From Achromobacter ruhlandii (GTDB lineage: Bacteria > Pseudomonadota > Gammaproteobacteria > Burkholderiales > Burkholderiaceae_B), in NCBI RefSeq assembly GCF_902859695.1, contig NZ_CADIJL010000013.1, positions 62,001 to 126,000 on the forward strand: a DNA stretch of 64,000 bases, in the 5' to 3' direction. The notes beneath the pieces were generated by a model. It was not told where the DNA came from and ran no database searches. It was given only the letters and a program-made list of their open reading frames with translations. Both the position numbers and the translations under genes were made by a program. Of the stretch, positions 27,601 through 39,351 are shown piece after piece (within the stretch, counting starts at the first letter, position 1; each line of letters starts with the position of its first letter).

Positions 27601-27801
27601 GCGATCAGCCTGGACCCGTTCCATCCCCAGACCGCCCGCCTCGAGCCGCCCTACGCGCTGTTCTGCCCGCCCTGGGCGGCCGAACTGGTGGCCGAGGACC
27701 TGCTGGGCGGACAGCGCGAAACCTGGCAGGGCGGCGCCCGCGACGTGGCGCTGTCCCCCGATCAACCCTACCGCATCTGGCGGCTGTCGCGTCATGGTTG
27801 A
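24643..27801 (+). CDS. glgE: alpha-1,4-glucan:maltose-1-phosphate maltosyltransferase with long N-terminal extension
   Basis: 1052 residues. The canonical GlgE part starts at about residue 405 (VVPAVDGGAFPVKCGVHDPV, the N-terminal beta domain), followed by the GH13_3 barrel with nucleophile Asp783 in FRVDNPHTKPLPFW and acid/base Glu812 in LFLSEAFTRP. Residues 1-400 form an extra module with GH13-like features (VPVPWLC, GFDGVFSSLPWWDYRS) that appears to lack the catalytic residues. GlgE extends linear glucan with maltose from maltose-1-phosphate. AGGAA lies six bases before the ATG; it follows glgA by nine bases. Confidence 0.95.
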   Translation: MALPSSAPRIYYAPSGLPADDATRERLLAGVGRDGFSAVLVPVPWLCPANARSLAPVDADRAPAPDGGTGPLPARLARDAGEAAKHGLALLLRLELQRVARDAVDSTAPAAWYHDPVDDPARDPRLSLAEHGVRQLREDPPAGFVDAWAARLLRWTRAGVGGYVVQPPPHLDAQTWRSLFAPARQADPALRCLAWTPGLAPAALARLRDAGFDGVFSSLPWWDYRSPWLAEELERLREVAPVIAPTGALDKARPDTSVASDARRAWSAALSASGWLAADADRAAGAAQVNAWLRDAHCPAPPRLVVGRDGGATLLLRDTADEGAALLALNPDDRSPARLDWDLAAGLLPAGTIVARGDTAVGAPLPPAACARYELAPAAPVRLSPRATSATRGDGVGQARIAIEQVVPAVDGGAFPVKCGVHDPVQVEADIFMDGHDRLAAELRWRADDEPAWRAVPLVPVGNDRWSASFRPDRIGPHAFQVAAWHDGWETFRHELEVKHAAGASLRLEREEGLQLLRAADQRASQAATPGAGLIKRALRACAAPAPDSEPDAAQIETLLDPALAQAMRSHDSRPFESLSAIHPLWVDRPRATHAAWYELFPRSQAAEPGRHGTFDDVIARLPDIRAMGFDVLYLPPIHPIGLANRKGRNNSLRAGPDDVGSPYAIGSPAGGHDAIEPRLGTLADFLRLVDAAREHGLEMALDFAIQCSPDHPWLARHPDWFSWRPDGSLRYAENPPKKYEDIVNVAFYGPAPKRARKLGLWRALRDIVLFWVEQGVRTFRVDNPHTKPLPFWQWLIADVHARHPDVLFLSEAFTRPRMMYRLAKIGFSQSYTYFTWRNDKAELEAYLREISQAPVADFFRPHFFVNTPDINPLFLQTSGRPGFLIRAALAALGSGLWGVYSGFELCEAAPVPGKEEYLDSEKYELRQRDWHQAGNIRAEIARLNQLRRANPALQSHRGLTLAASGNDRVIAFAKATPGQGNVILAAISLDPFHPQTARLEPPYALFCPPWAAELVAEDLLGGQRETWQGGARDVALSPDQPYRIWRLSRHG

Positions 27802-27823
27802 CGCCGCCCGGGAGCCCGCCACC

Positions 27824-30800
27824 ATGAACAGCGACACCCCGCCCCAGGACGACGGCCTCTGGTACAAGGACGCGGTCGTCTACCAACTGCACGTGAAGTC
27901 GTTCTTCGACTCCAACGACGATGGCGTCGGCGACCTGCCGGGGCTGATCTCCAAACTGGATTACATCGCCAACCTCGGGGTGGACACGATCTGGCTGCTG
28001 CCGTTCTATCCCTCGCCCCGCCGCGACGACGGCTACGACATCGCCGACTACCGCGGCGTGCATCCCGACTACGGCACCGTGGCCGACGTGCGCCGGCTGA
28101 TTCGCGCCGCCCATGCGCGCGGGCTGCGCGTCATCACCGAATTGGTGGTCAACCACACCTCCGACCAGCACCCGTGGTTCCAGCGCGCCCGCAGTTCGCG
28201 GCCCGGTTCGGCCGCGCGCAATTTCTATGTATGGTCGGATAACGACAAGGCCTACGCCGGCACCCGCGTCATCTTCTGCGACACCGAAAAATCGAACTGG
28301 ACCTGGGACCCGGTCGCCAATGCCTACTTCTGGCACCGCTTCTATTCGCACCAGCCCGACCTGAACTACGACAACCCGCAGGTGTTAAAGGAAGTGCTGG
28401 CGGTGATGCGGCACTGGCTGGACATGGGCGTGGACGGCCTGCGGCTGGACGCCGTGCCGTACCTGGTCGAGCGCGAAGGCACCAACAACGAGAACCTGCC
28501 CGAGACCCACCAGGTGCTCAAGCGCATCCGCGCGGTGATCGATGCCGAGTACCCGGGACGCCTGCTGCTGGCCGAGGCCAATCAGTGGCCCGAGGACGCG
28601 CAGGAATATTTCGGCGATGGCGACGAATGCCACATGTCGTTCCACTTCCCGCTGATGCCGCGCATGTACATGGCGATCGCGCAGGAAGACCGCTTTCCCA
28701 TCACCGACATCATCCGCCAGACGCCCGACATTCCCGCCACCTGCCAGTGGGCCATCTTCCTGCGCAACCACGACGAACTGACGCTGGAGATGGTCACCAG
28801 CCGCGAACGCGACTACCTGTGGAGCGTCTACGCCGCCGATCCGCGCGCCCGCATCAACCTGGGCATCCGCCGGCGGCTGGCGCCGCTGCTGGAACGCGAC
28901 CGGCGCCGGGTCGAACTGATGAACAGCCTGCTGCTGTCGATGCCCGGCACGCCGGTGCTGTACTACGGCGACGAACTGGGCATGGGCGACAACGTGCACC
29001 TGGGCGACCGCGACGGCGTGCGCACGCCGATGCAGTGGTCGCCCGACCGCAATGGCGGCTTCTCGCGCGCCGACCCCGAGCGCCTGCCGCTGCCGGTGCT
29101 GATGGGGCCGCTGTATGGCTACGAGGCCGTCAACGTCGAGGCCCAGCAGCGCGACCCGCATTCGCTGCTGAACTGGACCCGCCGCATGCTGGCGCAGCGC
29201 CGCCAGACCCGCGCCTTCGGCCGCGGCACGCTGCGCTTTATCCAGGCCGGCAACCGCAAGATCCTGGCCTACCTGCGGCAGTGGCGCGACACCACCATCC
29301 TGTGCGTGGCCAACCTGTCGAACGCCGCCCAGCCGGTCGAACTGCCGCTGCAGGCCTTCAATGGCCGCGTGCCGGTGGAAATGCTGGGCGGCACGCCCTT
29401 TCCCGCCATCGGCGAACTGCCGTATCTGCTGACGCTGCCTCCGTATGGTTTTTACTGGATGGACCTGAGCGCCGAGGCGGCGCCGCCCGGCTGGCATGCC
29501 AGCCTGCCCGAACGCATGCCGGAGCTGGTCACGCTGGTGTTGCGCGGCCACGCCAATGCCGTCCTCACGGACGCTTCGCGCGTCGCGCTGGAAACCGAAG
29601 TGCTGCCGGAATACCTGGCGCGCCAGCGCTGGTTTCCGGGCGCCACGCCGCCGGCGCGGGCGCGGCTGGCCTACGCCACGCCGTTCGGCGCCGATGGCGC
29701 GGAGTACTACTGGGCCGAGGCCGAACCGGCCGACGCCGGCGCCGGCCAGCGGGTGCAGGTGCCCTTCGCGCTGGTGTGGGACGAAACCGCGCACGTCCAG
29801 TATCCGATCGCGCGGGTGCGGCGCGGGCCGGAAGTCGGCATCCTGGCCGACGCCTTCCTGCAACCCGGCTTCGTGCTGGGCGTGGTCCAGGCCCTGCGCG
29901 CCGGCCGCGAGTGGGACGGGCGCCAGGGCGGCAAGCCGGGCGAGCGGCCCGGCGTGATCCGCTGCCAGGCCGAACCCGGGCTGGCGGCGCTGGACCTGGG
30001 CGCCGAGCCGGCGCTGCAATGGATCAGCGGCGAGCAGTCCAACAGCTCGGTGGTGATCGGCGGGCAGGCCATCCTGAAACTGCTGCGCAACGCCGAACCG
30101 GGGCTGTCGGCCGAAGTGGAAATGAGCCGCCACCTGACGCGCGCCGGCTACGCCAACATCCCCACCCTGCTGGGCGAGGTCAGGCGGATCGACGCCGACG
30201 ACACGCCGTGCACCCTGGCGGTGCTGTATGCCTATATCGCCAACGAGGGCGACGCCTGGGGTTGGACCCTGGACTTCCTCAAGCGTGCCCTGGCCACCGC
30301 GCTGCTGGGCGGCGACAGCCCCGAGGAATTCGAAGCCAGCCTGGAGGGCTACGCGACCTTCGCCGCCACCGTCGGCCGGCGCGTGGCGCAATTGCACCAG
30401 GTGCTGTCGCGCCCCAGCGACGACCCGGCGTTCGCGCCGGCGCGGGCCTCGCGGGAGGATGCCGACGCCCTCGCCGCCAGCGTCACCGCGCAACTGGATC
30501 GCGCCGCCAAGGCCTTGCGCCATCGCCTCGATACCCTGGAGGAACCCTCGCGCGCCTGCGCCCAATGGCTGTTCGAGCACCACGACCGGCTGACGGCGCG
30601 GATCGAACGCATGGCGCAGTCGCTGGCCGGCAGTCCGCTGATCCGCGTGCATGGCGACCTGCACCTGGGCCAGGTGCTGGTGGCGCAGACCGACGCCTAC
30701 CTGATCGACTTCGAGGGCGAGCCGGATCACCCGCTGGCGCAGCGACGGCAACTGGCCTCGCCCGCCAAGGACGTGGCCGGCATGCTGCGGTCCTTCGACT

Positions 30801-31165
30801 ATGCGGCCGCCGCCGTCGCGCGCCAGGATCCGCTGGGCGGCGCGCCCGCCGACGCCAACGCGGCGCCGGTGGAAAACGCCGCCACCGCGAATTCGCCGGC
30901 GCAGTTGCGCGATGCGCTGCTGGCGCGCTTTCGCGCCCGCGCCAGCGAGGCCTTCCTGCAAGGCTACGAGGAAACCGCCGCGCTGGCTTCACCCGCCTGG
31001 CGCACCCTGCTGCAACTGGCTCAACTGGAAAAGGCCGCCTACGAGATCGGCTACGAGGGCGGCCACCGCCCCGACTGGATCTCCATTCCGCTGTGCGCCC
31101 TGGCTGGCCTGGCCCATGAATGGCTGCGGAACGCGGCCATCGATGCCGAGGATTCGACCTCATGA
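27824..31165 (+). CDS. treS: trehalose synthase-maltokinase fusion
   Basis: 1113 residues. The first 540 or so are trehalose synthase (GH13_16): [19 protein letters not shown], nucleophile Asp209 in GLRLDAVPY, Glu251 in [10 protein letters not shown] and Asp317 in [10 protein letters not shown]. The rest is a maltokinase (Mak/Pep2) with [11 protein letters not shown] (Asp945) and LIDFEGEP (Asp962), the kinase catalytic and metal-binding motifs. The fusion turns trehalose into maltose and then maltose-1-phosphate for GlgE. The start at 27824 follows GGAG by nine bases; an ATG at 27794 overlapping the glgE stop is possible but has no ribosome site. Confidence 0.95.
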   Translation: MNSDTPPQDDGLWYKDAVVYQLHVKSFFDSNDDGVGDLPGLISKLDYIANLGVDTIWLLPFYPSPRRDDGYDIADYRGVHPDYGTVADVRRLIRAAHARGLRVITELVVNHTSDQHPWFQRARSSRPGSAARNFYVWSDNDKAYAGTRVIFCDTEKSNWTWDPVANAYFWHRFYSHQPDLNYDNPQVLKEVLAVMRHWLDMGVDGLRLDAVPYLVEREGTNNENLPETHQVLKRIRAVIDAEYPGRLLLAEANQWPEDAQEYFGDGDECHMSFHFPLMPRMYMAIAQEDRFPITDIIRQTPDIPATCQWAIFLRNHDELTLEMVTSRERDYLWSVYAADPRARINLGIRRRLAPLLERDRRRVELMNSLLLSMPGTPVLYYGDELGMGDNVHLGDRDGVRTPMQWSPDRNGGFSRADPERLPLPVLMGPLYGYEAVNVEAQQRDPHSLLNWTRRMLAQRRQTRAFGRGTLRFIQAGNRKILAYLRQWRDTTILCVANLSNAAQPVELPLQAFNGRVPVEMLGGTPFPAIGELPYLLTLPPYGFYWMDLSAEAAPPGWHASLPERMPELVTLVLRGHANAVLTDASRVALETEVLPEYLARQRWFPGATPPARARLAYATPFGADGAEYYWAEAEPADAGAGQRVQVPFALVWDETAHVQYPIARVRRGPEVGILADAFLQPGFVLGVVQALRAGREWDGRQGGKPGERPGVIRCQAEPGLAALDLGAEPALQWISGEQSNSSVVIGGQAILKLLRNAEPGLSAEVEMSRHLTRAGYANIPTLLGEVRRIDADDTPCTLAVLYAYIANEGDAWGWTLDFLKRALATALLGGDSPEEFEASLEGYATFAATVGRRVAQLHQVLSRPSDDPAFAPARASREDADALAASVTAQLDRAAKALRHRLDTLEEPSRACAQWLFEHHDRLTARIERMAQSLAGSPLIRVHGDLHLGQVLVAQTDAYLIDFEGEPDHPLAQRRQLASPAKDVAGMLRSFDYAAAAVARQDPLGGAPADANAAPVENAATANSPAQLRDALLARFRARASEAFLQGYEETAALASPAWRTLLQLAQLEKAAYEIGYEGGHRPDWISIPLCALAGLAHEWLRNAAIDAEDSTS

Positions 31166-33339
31166 CGCGCCATCCCGTCCCGCTCGACCCCGCCGAGCGC
31201 ACCGCCCTGATCGCCGGCCTGCATGGCGATCCCTTTGCCGTGCTCGGCCCGCATCAGGGCGGCGTGCGGGTGCTGGCGCCCGGCGCGCGCGCGGTCACCG
31301 TGCTCGGTCCGGACGACGCGCGCCGCGCGCTGGCCGATGACGGCGACGGGCTGTACAGCGGCCCCGCGCCCTTCGCCCGCGCCGGCGCGCCGCACAGCTA
31401 TCGGCTGGAAATCGAATGGCCGCAGGCGCGGCAGTCCACCGCCGACCCCTATGCCTTCGGCCCGGTGCTGCCCGACGACGCGCTGCGGCGACTGGCCACC
31501 GGCGACTGGCAAGCGGCGCTGCAATGGCTGGGCGCGCGCCTGGACACGATCGATGGCGTGGCCGGGCTGCGCTGCGCCCTGTGGGCGCCCAACGCGCGCC
31601 GCGTGGCGGTGGTGGGCGATTTCAACAGCTGGGACCCGCGCCGCCACGGCATGCGCCTGCGGCACCTGGCCGGCGTCTGGGAACTGTTCATCCCCGGCGT
31701 GGACGCGGGCGCGGTCTACAAGTTCGCGGTCACCGACGCCACCGGCGCGGTGCGCCTGAAGGCCGACCCGCACGCCCGCCGCGCCGAACTGCCGCCCGCC
31801 ACCGCGTCGGTGGTGGACGACACCGCGCCCTATCCCTGGACCGACGACGACTGGATGCGCGCGCGCGGCCGGCGCCACGCGCCCGGCGCCGCCATCGCCA
31901 TCTACGAAGTCCATGCCGGCTCCTGGCTGGCCGCCGACGGCGACGCCTGCCCCTGGCGGCAGCTGGCCGACAAGCTGCCGGCCTATGCCGCCTCGATGGG
32001 GTTCACCCACGTCGAACTGATGCCCATCATGGAACACCCCTTCGGCGGATCCTGGGGCTACCAGCCGCTGGGGCTGTTCGCGCCCAGCGCGCGCTTCGGC
32101 CCGCCGGCCGCGTTCGCGCATTTCGTCGACCGCTGCCACGCCGCCGGCCTCGGCGTGATCCTGGATTGGGTGCCGGCCCACTTCCCCGACGACCCCCACG
32201 GCCTGGCGCGCCTGGACGGCACCGCGCTGTACGAATACGACGATCCGCGCGAAGGCTACCACCCGGACTGGCACACCCTGGTCTACAACCTGGGCCGCAC
32301 CGAGGTGCGCGCCTTCATGATCGCCAGCGCCCTGCACTGGCTGCAACGCTTCCATATCGACGGGCTGCGCGTGGATGCGGTGGCCTCGATGCTGTACCGC
32401 GACTACAGCCGCCGGCCCGGCGAGTGGATCCCCAACCGCCACGGCGGCCGCGAGAACCTGGAGGCGGTCGACTTCGTGCGCACGCTCAACCAGGCGGTGC
32501 GCGACGAGGTGCCCGACGCCATGATGATCGCCGAGGAGTCGACCGCCTGGCCCGGCGTGACCGCGCCGGTGGCCGACGGCGGCCTGGGCTTTCACTACAA
32601 ATGGAACATGGGCTGGATGCACGACACGCTGCGCTACCTGGCCGAAGACCCGGTGCACCGCAAGCACCACCACGGCGAGCTGACCTTCAGCATGGTCTAC
32701 GCCTACGCCGAGCGCTATGTGCTGCCGCTCTCGCACGACGAGGTGGTGCATGGCAAGGGCTCGCTGCTGCGCAAGATGCCGGGCGACGACAGCGCCCGCT
32801 TCGCCAACCTGCGCGCCTACCTCGGCTACATGTGGGCGCACCCCGGCAAGAAGCTGCTGTTCATGGGCGGCGAACTGGCGCAGCCCGGCGAATGGAACCA
32901 CGACGCGCCGCTGGACTGGAACCTGCTGGACGATCCGCGCCACCGGGGCGTGCAGCGCCTGGTCGGCGACCTGAACCACCTGTATCGCGCGCAGCCCGCC
33001 CTGCACGCGCGCGATGCCGACCCGGCCGGCTTTGCCTGGGTGGTGCTGGACGACGCCGACAACAGCGTCGTCGCCTTCCTGCGCACCGACGGCGCCACCC
33101 AGTTGCTGGCGGTGTGCAACTTCACCCCGGTGGCCCGCGGCGGCTACCGCATCGGCGTGCCGCTGGCGGGACGCTGGGACGAAGTCCTGAACACCGATGC
33201 CGGCGTCTACGGCGGCGCCGGCATCGGCAACCTGGGCCAGGCGCTGACCCGCCCCGAAGCCGCGCACGGCCACGCCCAATCGCTGCTGCTGACGCTGCCG
33301 CCCCTGTCCACGCTTTACTTCCTGCGCCAAGGCGAATGA
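31162..33339 (+). CDS. glgB: 1,4-alpha-glucan branching enzyme
   Basis: 726 residues. An N-terminal CBM48-type domain ([20 protein letters not shown], about 145-165), then the GH13_9 barrel with EVHAGSW, nucleophile Asp405 in [16 protein letters not shown] and Glu458 in [12 protein letters not shown], and [13 protein letters not shown]. Makes alpha-1,6 branches in the glucan built by GlgE/GlgA. ATG overlaps the treS stop (ATGA). Confidence 0.96.
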   Translation: MTRHPVPLDPAERTALIAGLHGDPFAVLGPHQGGVRVLAPGARAVTVLGPDDARRALADDGDGLYSGPAPFARAGAPHSYRLEIEWPQARQSTADPYAFGPVLPDDALRRLATGDWQAALQWLGARLDTIDGVAGLRCALWAPNARRVAVVGDFNSWDPRRHGMRLRHLAGVWELFIPGVDAGAVYKFAVTDATGAVRLKADPHARRAELPPATASVVDDTAPYPWTDDDWMRARGRRHAPGAAIAIYEVHAGSWLAADGDACPWRQLADKLPAYAASMGFTHVELMPIMEHPFGGSWGYQPLGLFAPSARFGPPAAFAHFVDRCHAAGLGVILDWVPAHFPDDPHGLARLDGTALYEYDDPREGYHPDWHTLVYNLGRTEVRAFMIASALHWLQRFHIDGLRVDAVASMLYRDYSRRPGEWIPNRHGGRENLEAVDFVRTLNQAVRDEVPDAMMIAEESTAWPGVTAPVADGGLGFHYKWNMGWMHDTLRYLAEDPVHRKHHHGELTFSMVYAYAERYVLPLSHDEVVHGKGSLLRKMPGDDSARFANLRAYLGYMWAHPGKKLLFMGGELAQPGEWNHDAPLDWNLLDDPRHRGVQRLVGDLNHLYRAQPALHARDADPAGFAWVVLDDADNSVVAFLRTDGATQLLAVCNFTPVARGGYRIGVPLAGRWDEVLNTDAGVYGGAGIGNLGQALTRPEAAHGHAQSLLLTLPPLSTLYFLRQGE

Positions 33340-33341
33340 CC

Positions 33342-35449
<2,108 letters not shown>

Positions 35450-35453
<4 letters not shown>

Positions 35454-37237
35454 CGGCCTGGCCCGAACCCTTTTCTTTCGGCGCGCTGCCGCTGCCCGAC
35501 GGCCGCACGCGCTTCCGCCTGTGGGCGCCGTCCGCGGCGCCGGGCCTGGCCCTGCTGATCGAAGGCCGCGACGCCATCGCGCTGCATCCCGACGCGCAGG
35601 GTTACGCCCAGGTTGACGTCGATTGCGGTCCCGGCACGCGCTACCGTTATCGCCTCGGCGACGGCGCCATGGTGCCGGACCCGGCCTCGCGCCTGCAGGA
35701 CGGCGACGTGCATGACGCCAGCGTCGTGACCGGGCCCGACGCCTACGCCTGGCAGCATGCCGGCTGGCGCGGACGCCCGTGGGAAGACAGCGTGCTGTAT
35801 GAAATCCACGTCGGCCTGGCGGGCGGCTACGCCGGCGTCCGCCAGCGCCTGCCGGCCCTGGCCGAACTGGGGGTCACGCTGCTCGAACTGATGCCATTGG
35901 CCGACTTTCCGGGCGCGCGCAACTGGGGCTATGACGGCGTGCTGCCGTACGCGCCCGACACCGCCTACGGCACGCCCGAGGAACTCAAGGCGCTGATCGA
36001 CACCGCCCATGGCCTGGGCATGGGCGTGATGCTGGACGTGGTCTACAACCACTTCGGCCCCGATGGCAACTTCCTGCCGCGCTACGCGGCGCCATTCTTC
36101 CGCGACGATGTGCCCACGCCGTGGGGCGCGGCGATCGATTTCCGCCAGCCCGCCGTGCGCCGCTTTTTTGAGGAGAACGCGCTGTACTGGCTCAGCGAAT
36201 ACCGCTTCGATGGCCTGCGGCTGGATGCCGTCCACGCCATCGTCGGCCACGAATGGCTGGAGGAACTGGCGCGCCACGTGCGCGGCCAGTTGCCTGGGCG
36301 CCACGTGCACCTGGTCCTGGAAAACGACGACAACCGCGCCTCGCTGCTGCAAGCCGGCTACGACGCGCAATGGAACGACGACGCGCATCACGTGCTGCAC
36401 CATCTGCTGACCGGCGAATCGCAGGGCTACTACGCCGACTACTCGCGCTATCCGGCGCAGGCCCTGGCCCAGTGCCTGGAACAGGGCTGGCTCTACCAGG
36501 GCCAGCCTTCGGCCTACCGCGGCGGCCGTCCGCGCGGCGAGCCCAGCGCCCACCTGCCGCCCAGCGCCTTCGTGCTGTTCCTGCAGAACCACGACCAGAC
36601 CGGCAACCGCGCCCTGGGCGAACGCCTGACGCGCCTGGCGGCCTCGCCCGAGCGCCTGCGCGCGGCGGTGGCATTGCAGTTGCTGATACCGCAGATTCCG
36701 CTGATCTTCATGGGCGAGGAATGCGGCAGCGAGGCGCCGTTCCTGTACTTCACCAGCCATGCCGACCCGGCCCTGGCGCAGGCGGTCCGCGAGGGCCGGC
36801 AACGTGAATTCCCGGCCTATGCCGCCCACGATGCGGCCACGGCCCTGCCCGATCCCAACGCCCCCGATACCTATGCGCGCAGCGTGCCCTGGCACGACGA
36901 CACCGGCGATGCCGGCAAGAACTGGCTTACCTATTACCGCGCCCTGCTGCACCTGCGCCAGCACGCGCTCGCCCCGCGCCTGCGCGGGGCCGAGAGCCTG
37001 GGCGCGCTGGCGCTCGGGACGGCCACGGTCATGGCGCGCTGGCGGCTGGGCGACGGCGCCGTGCTGACGCTGTACGCCAACCTGGGCGCCGACCGCGAGC
37101 CGCTGCCGGCAACGCTGTCGCCACCGGGCGACTTCGCCGATCTGCTGTTCGAGTCCCTGCCCGGCGCGCTTGCCTCGCTGCGCGCCGGCAGCGCCTGCGC
37201 CGACAGCGTGGTGGTTCTGCTGGAGGACGCGCCATGA
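35450..37237 (+). CDS. treZ: malto-oligosyltrehalose trehalohydrolase
   Basis: 595 residues. FRLWAPSAAPGLALLIEG is the N-terminal beta domain; the GH13_10 barrel has ENWGYDG-like RNWGYDGVLPYAP, VVYNHFGPDGN, nucleophile Asp259 in GLRLDAVHAI, Glu291 in HLVLENDDNR and LQNHDQTGNRALGER. It releases trehalose from the maltooligosyl-trehalose made by TreY. ATG overlaps the glgX stop and is preceded by AGGAG. Confidence 0.95.
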
Positions 37238-39351
37238 GCGGGACGCTCTCGGCCCTCGCCCTGGCCGCCGGCCTGGCCGAGCATTGGACCGATGCCTATC
37301 GCCAGCCGCGCACCGTGGCGCCGGAGACACTGCGCGCCCTGCTGGGCGCGATGGACCTGCCGGCGGACAGCGACGCCGACATCCGCGCCAGCCAGGAACG
37401 CCTGGCGCGGGCACGCGGCGACGCGCAACTGCCCGCCATGATGGTGACCACCGCCGGCGGCATGCTGCGCCTGCCCCCCGCCTGCGCGGGTCATTACGAA
37501 ATCGGCGCCGCCCACGCGAAGCCCCTGGCCGGACACACCACGGCCGATGCCGCCGGCGTGCCGCAACTGGAAGCGCCGACGGTTCCCGGCTACTACACGC
37601 TGACCCTGGCCACCGGCACCGTGACCCTGGCTGTGGCGCCCAGCAGCGCGCCCAGTCTGTCCCATCTGCTGGGCGAGCCCCAGCCGCGCGCCTGGGGCCT
37701 GGCTGCCCAGGTCTACAGCCTGCGGCGCCCGGCCGCCGACCTGGTCCACGCGACCCAGGGCTTCGGCGACTTCGGCGCGCTGCGCGACCTGGCCGTCAGC
37801 GCCGGCGCCGCCGGCGCCGACGTGCTGGCGATGAGCCCGGTGCATGCCATGTTCGCGTCCGATCCCCAGCAGTACAGCCCCTATTCCCCTTCCAGCCGGC
37901 TCTTCCTGAACGTGCTCTACGCCGATCCCGCCGCCGCGCTGGGCGAGGCCCAGGTGCGGGCCGCGCTGGCGCGGATGGGGCCGCTGGCGCAGCAGGCGTT
38001 GCGCACGCTGGACGCGCGCGACCTGATCGACTGGCCGCAAGCCGCCCATGCGCGCCAGCGGCTGCTGCGGGAGCTATACCGCGACTTCGAACGGGTCGCG
38101 ACGCCGGACCAGCGCCAGGCGCTGCGGAGCTTCTGCGAGGCGGGCGGGCAGGACCTTCACGACCACGCGCTGTTCGAGGCCTTGCACGAACACCTGGCGC
38201 GCATGCCCGGCGCGCCGCGCGCCTGGAGCGCCTGGCCCGACGGCCTGCGCGACCCGCGCTCGCGCGAGGCCCGCGACTTCGCCCAGGCGCAGGCTGGCGA
38301 GCTGGCGTTCCACCAGTTCTGCCAGTGGCTGGCCGCCGTCAGCCTGTCGCAGGCGCAACAGGCGGCGCGGCGGGCCGGCATGCGGGTGGGCCTGGTGGCG
38401 GACCTGGCGATCGGCGCCAGCCCCGCCGGCAGCCACGCCTGGAGCCACCAGGCCGACCTGATGCGGCGCACCGGCGTGGGCGCGCCGCCCGACATTCACA
38501 ACCCGCGCGGCCAGGCCTGGGGCCTGACCGCCCTGTCGCCGCAAGCCCTGCATCAATCGGGCTACGCCGCGTTCATCGCGCTATTGCGCGCCAGCCTGGC
38601 CCAGACCGGCGGCCTGCGCATCGACCATATCCTCGGCATGGCGCGCCTTTGGTTGATCCCGCAAGGCGCGGCGGCCGGCGATGGCGCCTATCTGCGCTAC
38701 CCGTTGCGCACGCTGCTGCGATTGACGGCGCTGGAGGCCTGGCGCCACCAGGCCCTGGTGATCGGCGAAAACCTGGGCACGGTGCCCGACGGCTTTGACG
38801 ACACGCTGCGCGACCACGGCGTGCTGGGCATGGACGTGCTGTGGTTCATGCGCGCGGCGCCCGGCGCAAAGCCGGCGGCCCCGTTCATGCCGCCGGGCGA
38901 CTGGCCCGCCCAGGCCGCCGCCATGACCACGACACATGACCTGCCCACGCTCGAGGGCTGGTGGCGGGGCCGCGACATCGATTGGCGCGCCGGCCTGGAT
39001 CTGCTGGGCCCGGCGCAGCGCGAGTCCGACCTGCGCGCGCAACGCGACGCCGATCGCGACAGCCTGTGGCAGGCGGTGCGCGAGCATGCGCACCAGCCCG
39101 CCGAGCCTGCCCCCGCGCAGGCGCCCGCGGCCAAGCTGCTGGCCTTCGTGGCGGCGGCGCCATGTCCCCTGACCCTGGTGCCGCTGGAAGACGCCACCGG
39201 CACCCTCGATCAGCCCAACCTGCCCGGCGGCGATGCCCGCCATCCCAACTGGCGCCAACGCCAGCCGCTGGCCGCCGCCGATTGCCTGGACGCGCCCGAG
39301 GTGCGCGAACGGCTGGCGCTCCTGCGGTCCCTGCGAGGACGCACGCCATGA
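37234..39351 (+). CDS. malQ: 4-alpha-glucanotransferase (amylomaltase)
   Basis: 705 residues, GH77. An N-terminal region of about 150 residues precedes the barrel; key motifs are VYSLRRP, the SPYSPSSRLFLNVLYAD stretch, nucleophile Asp464 in LRIDHILGMARLWLIPQG and Glu512 in LVIGENLGTVPDG, and TTTHDLPTLEGWW. Disproportionates short maltodextrins, returning glucose units to the pool. ATG overlaps the treZ stop. Sits between treZ and treY, so it trims glucans that TreY cannot use. Confidence 0.95.
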   Translation: MSGTLSALALAAGLAEHWTDAYRQPRTVAPETLRALLGAMDLPADSDADIRASQERLARARGDAQLPAMMVTTAGGMLRLPPACAGHYEIGAAHAKPLAGHTTADAAGVPQLEAPTVPGYYTLTLATGTVTLAVAPSSAPSLSHLLGEPQPRAWGLAAQVYSLRRPAADLVHATQGFGDFGALRDLAVSAGAAGADVLAMSPVHAMFASDPQQYSPYSPSSRLFLNVLYADPAAALGEAQVRAALARMGPLAQQALRTLDARDLIDWPQAAHARQRLLRELYRDFERVATPDQRQALRSFCEAGGQDLHDHALFEALHEHLARMPGAPRAWSAWPDGLRDPRSREARDFAQAQAGELAFHQFCQWLAAVSLSQAQQAARRAGMRVGLVADLAIGASPAGSHAWSHQADLMRRTGVGAPPDIHNPRGQAWGLTALSPQALHQSGYAAFIALLRASLAQTGGLRIDHILGMARLWLIPQGAAAGDGAYLRYPLRTLLRLTALEAWRHQALVIGENLGTVPDGFDDTLRDHGVLGMDVLWFMRAAPGAKPAAPFMPPGDWPAQAAAMTTTHDLPTLEGWWRGRDIDWRAGLDLLGPAQRESDLRAQRDADRDSLWQAVREHAHQPAEPAPAQAPAAKLLAFVAAAPCPLTLVPLEDATGTLDQPNLPGGDARHPNWRQRQPLAAADCLDAPEVRERLALLRSLRGRTP

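Noticed and set aside
27794-27823. Upstream ATG for treS overlapping glgE
   Set aside because: No ribosome site; the ATG at 27824 has GGAG at nine bases. It remains possible through coupling.
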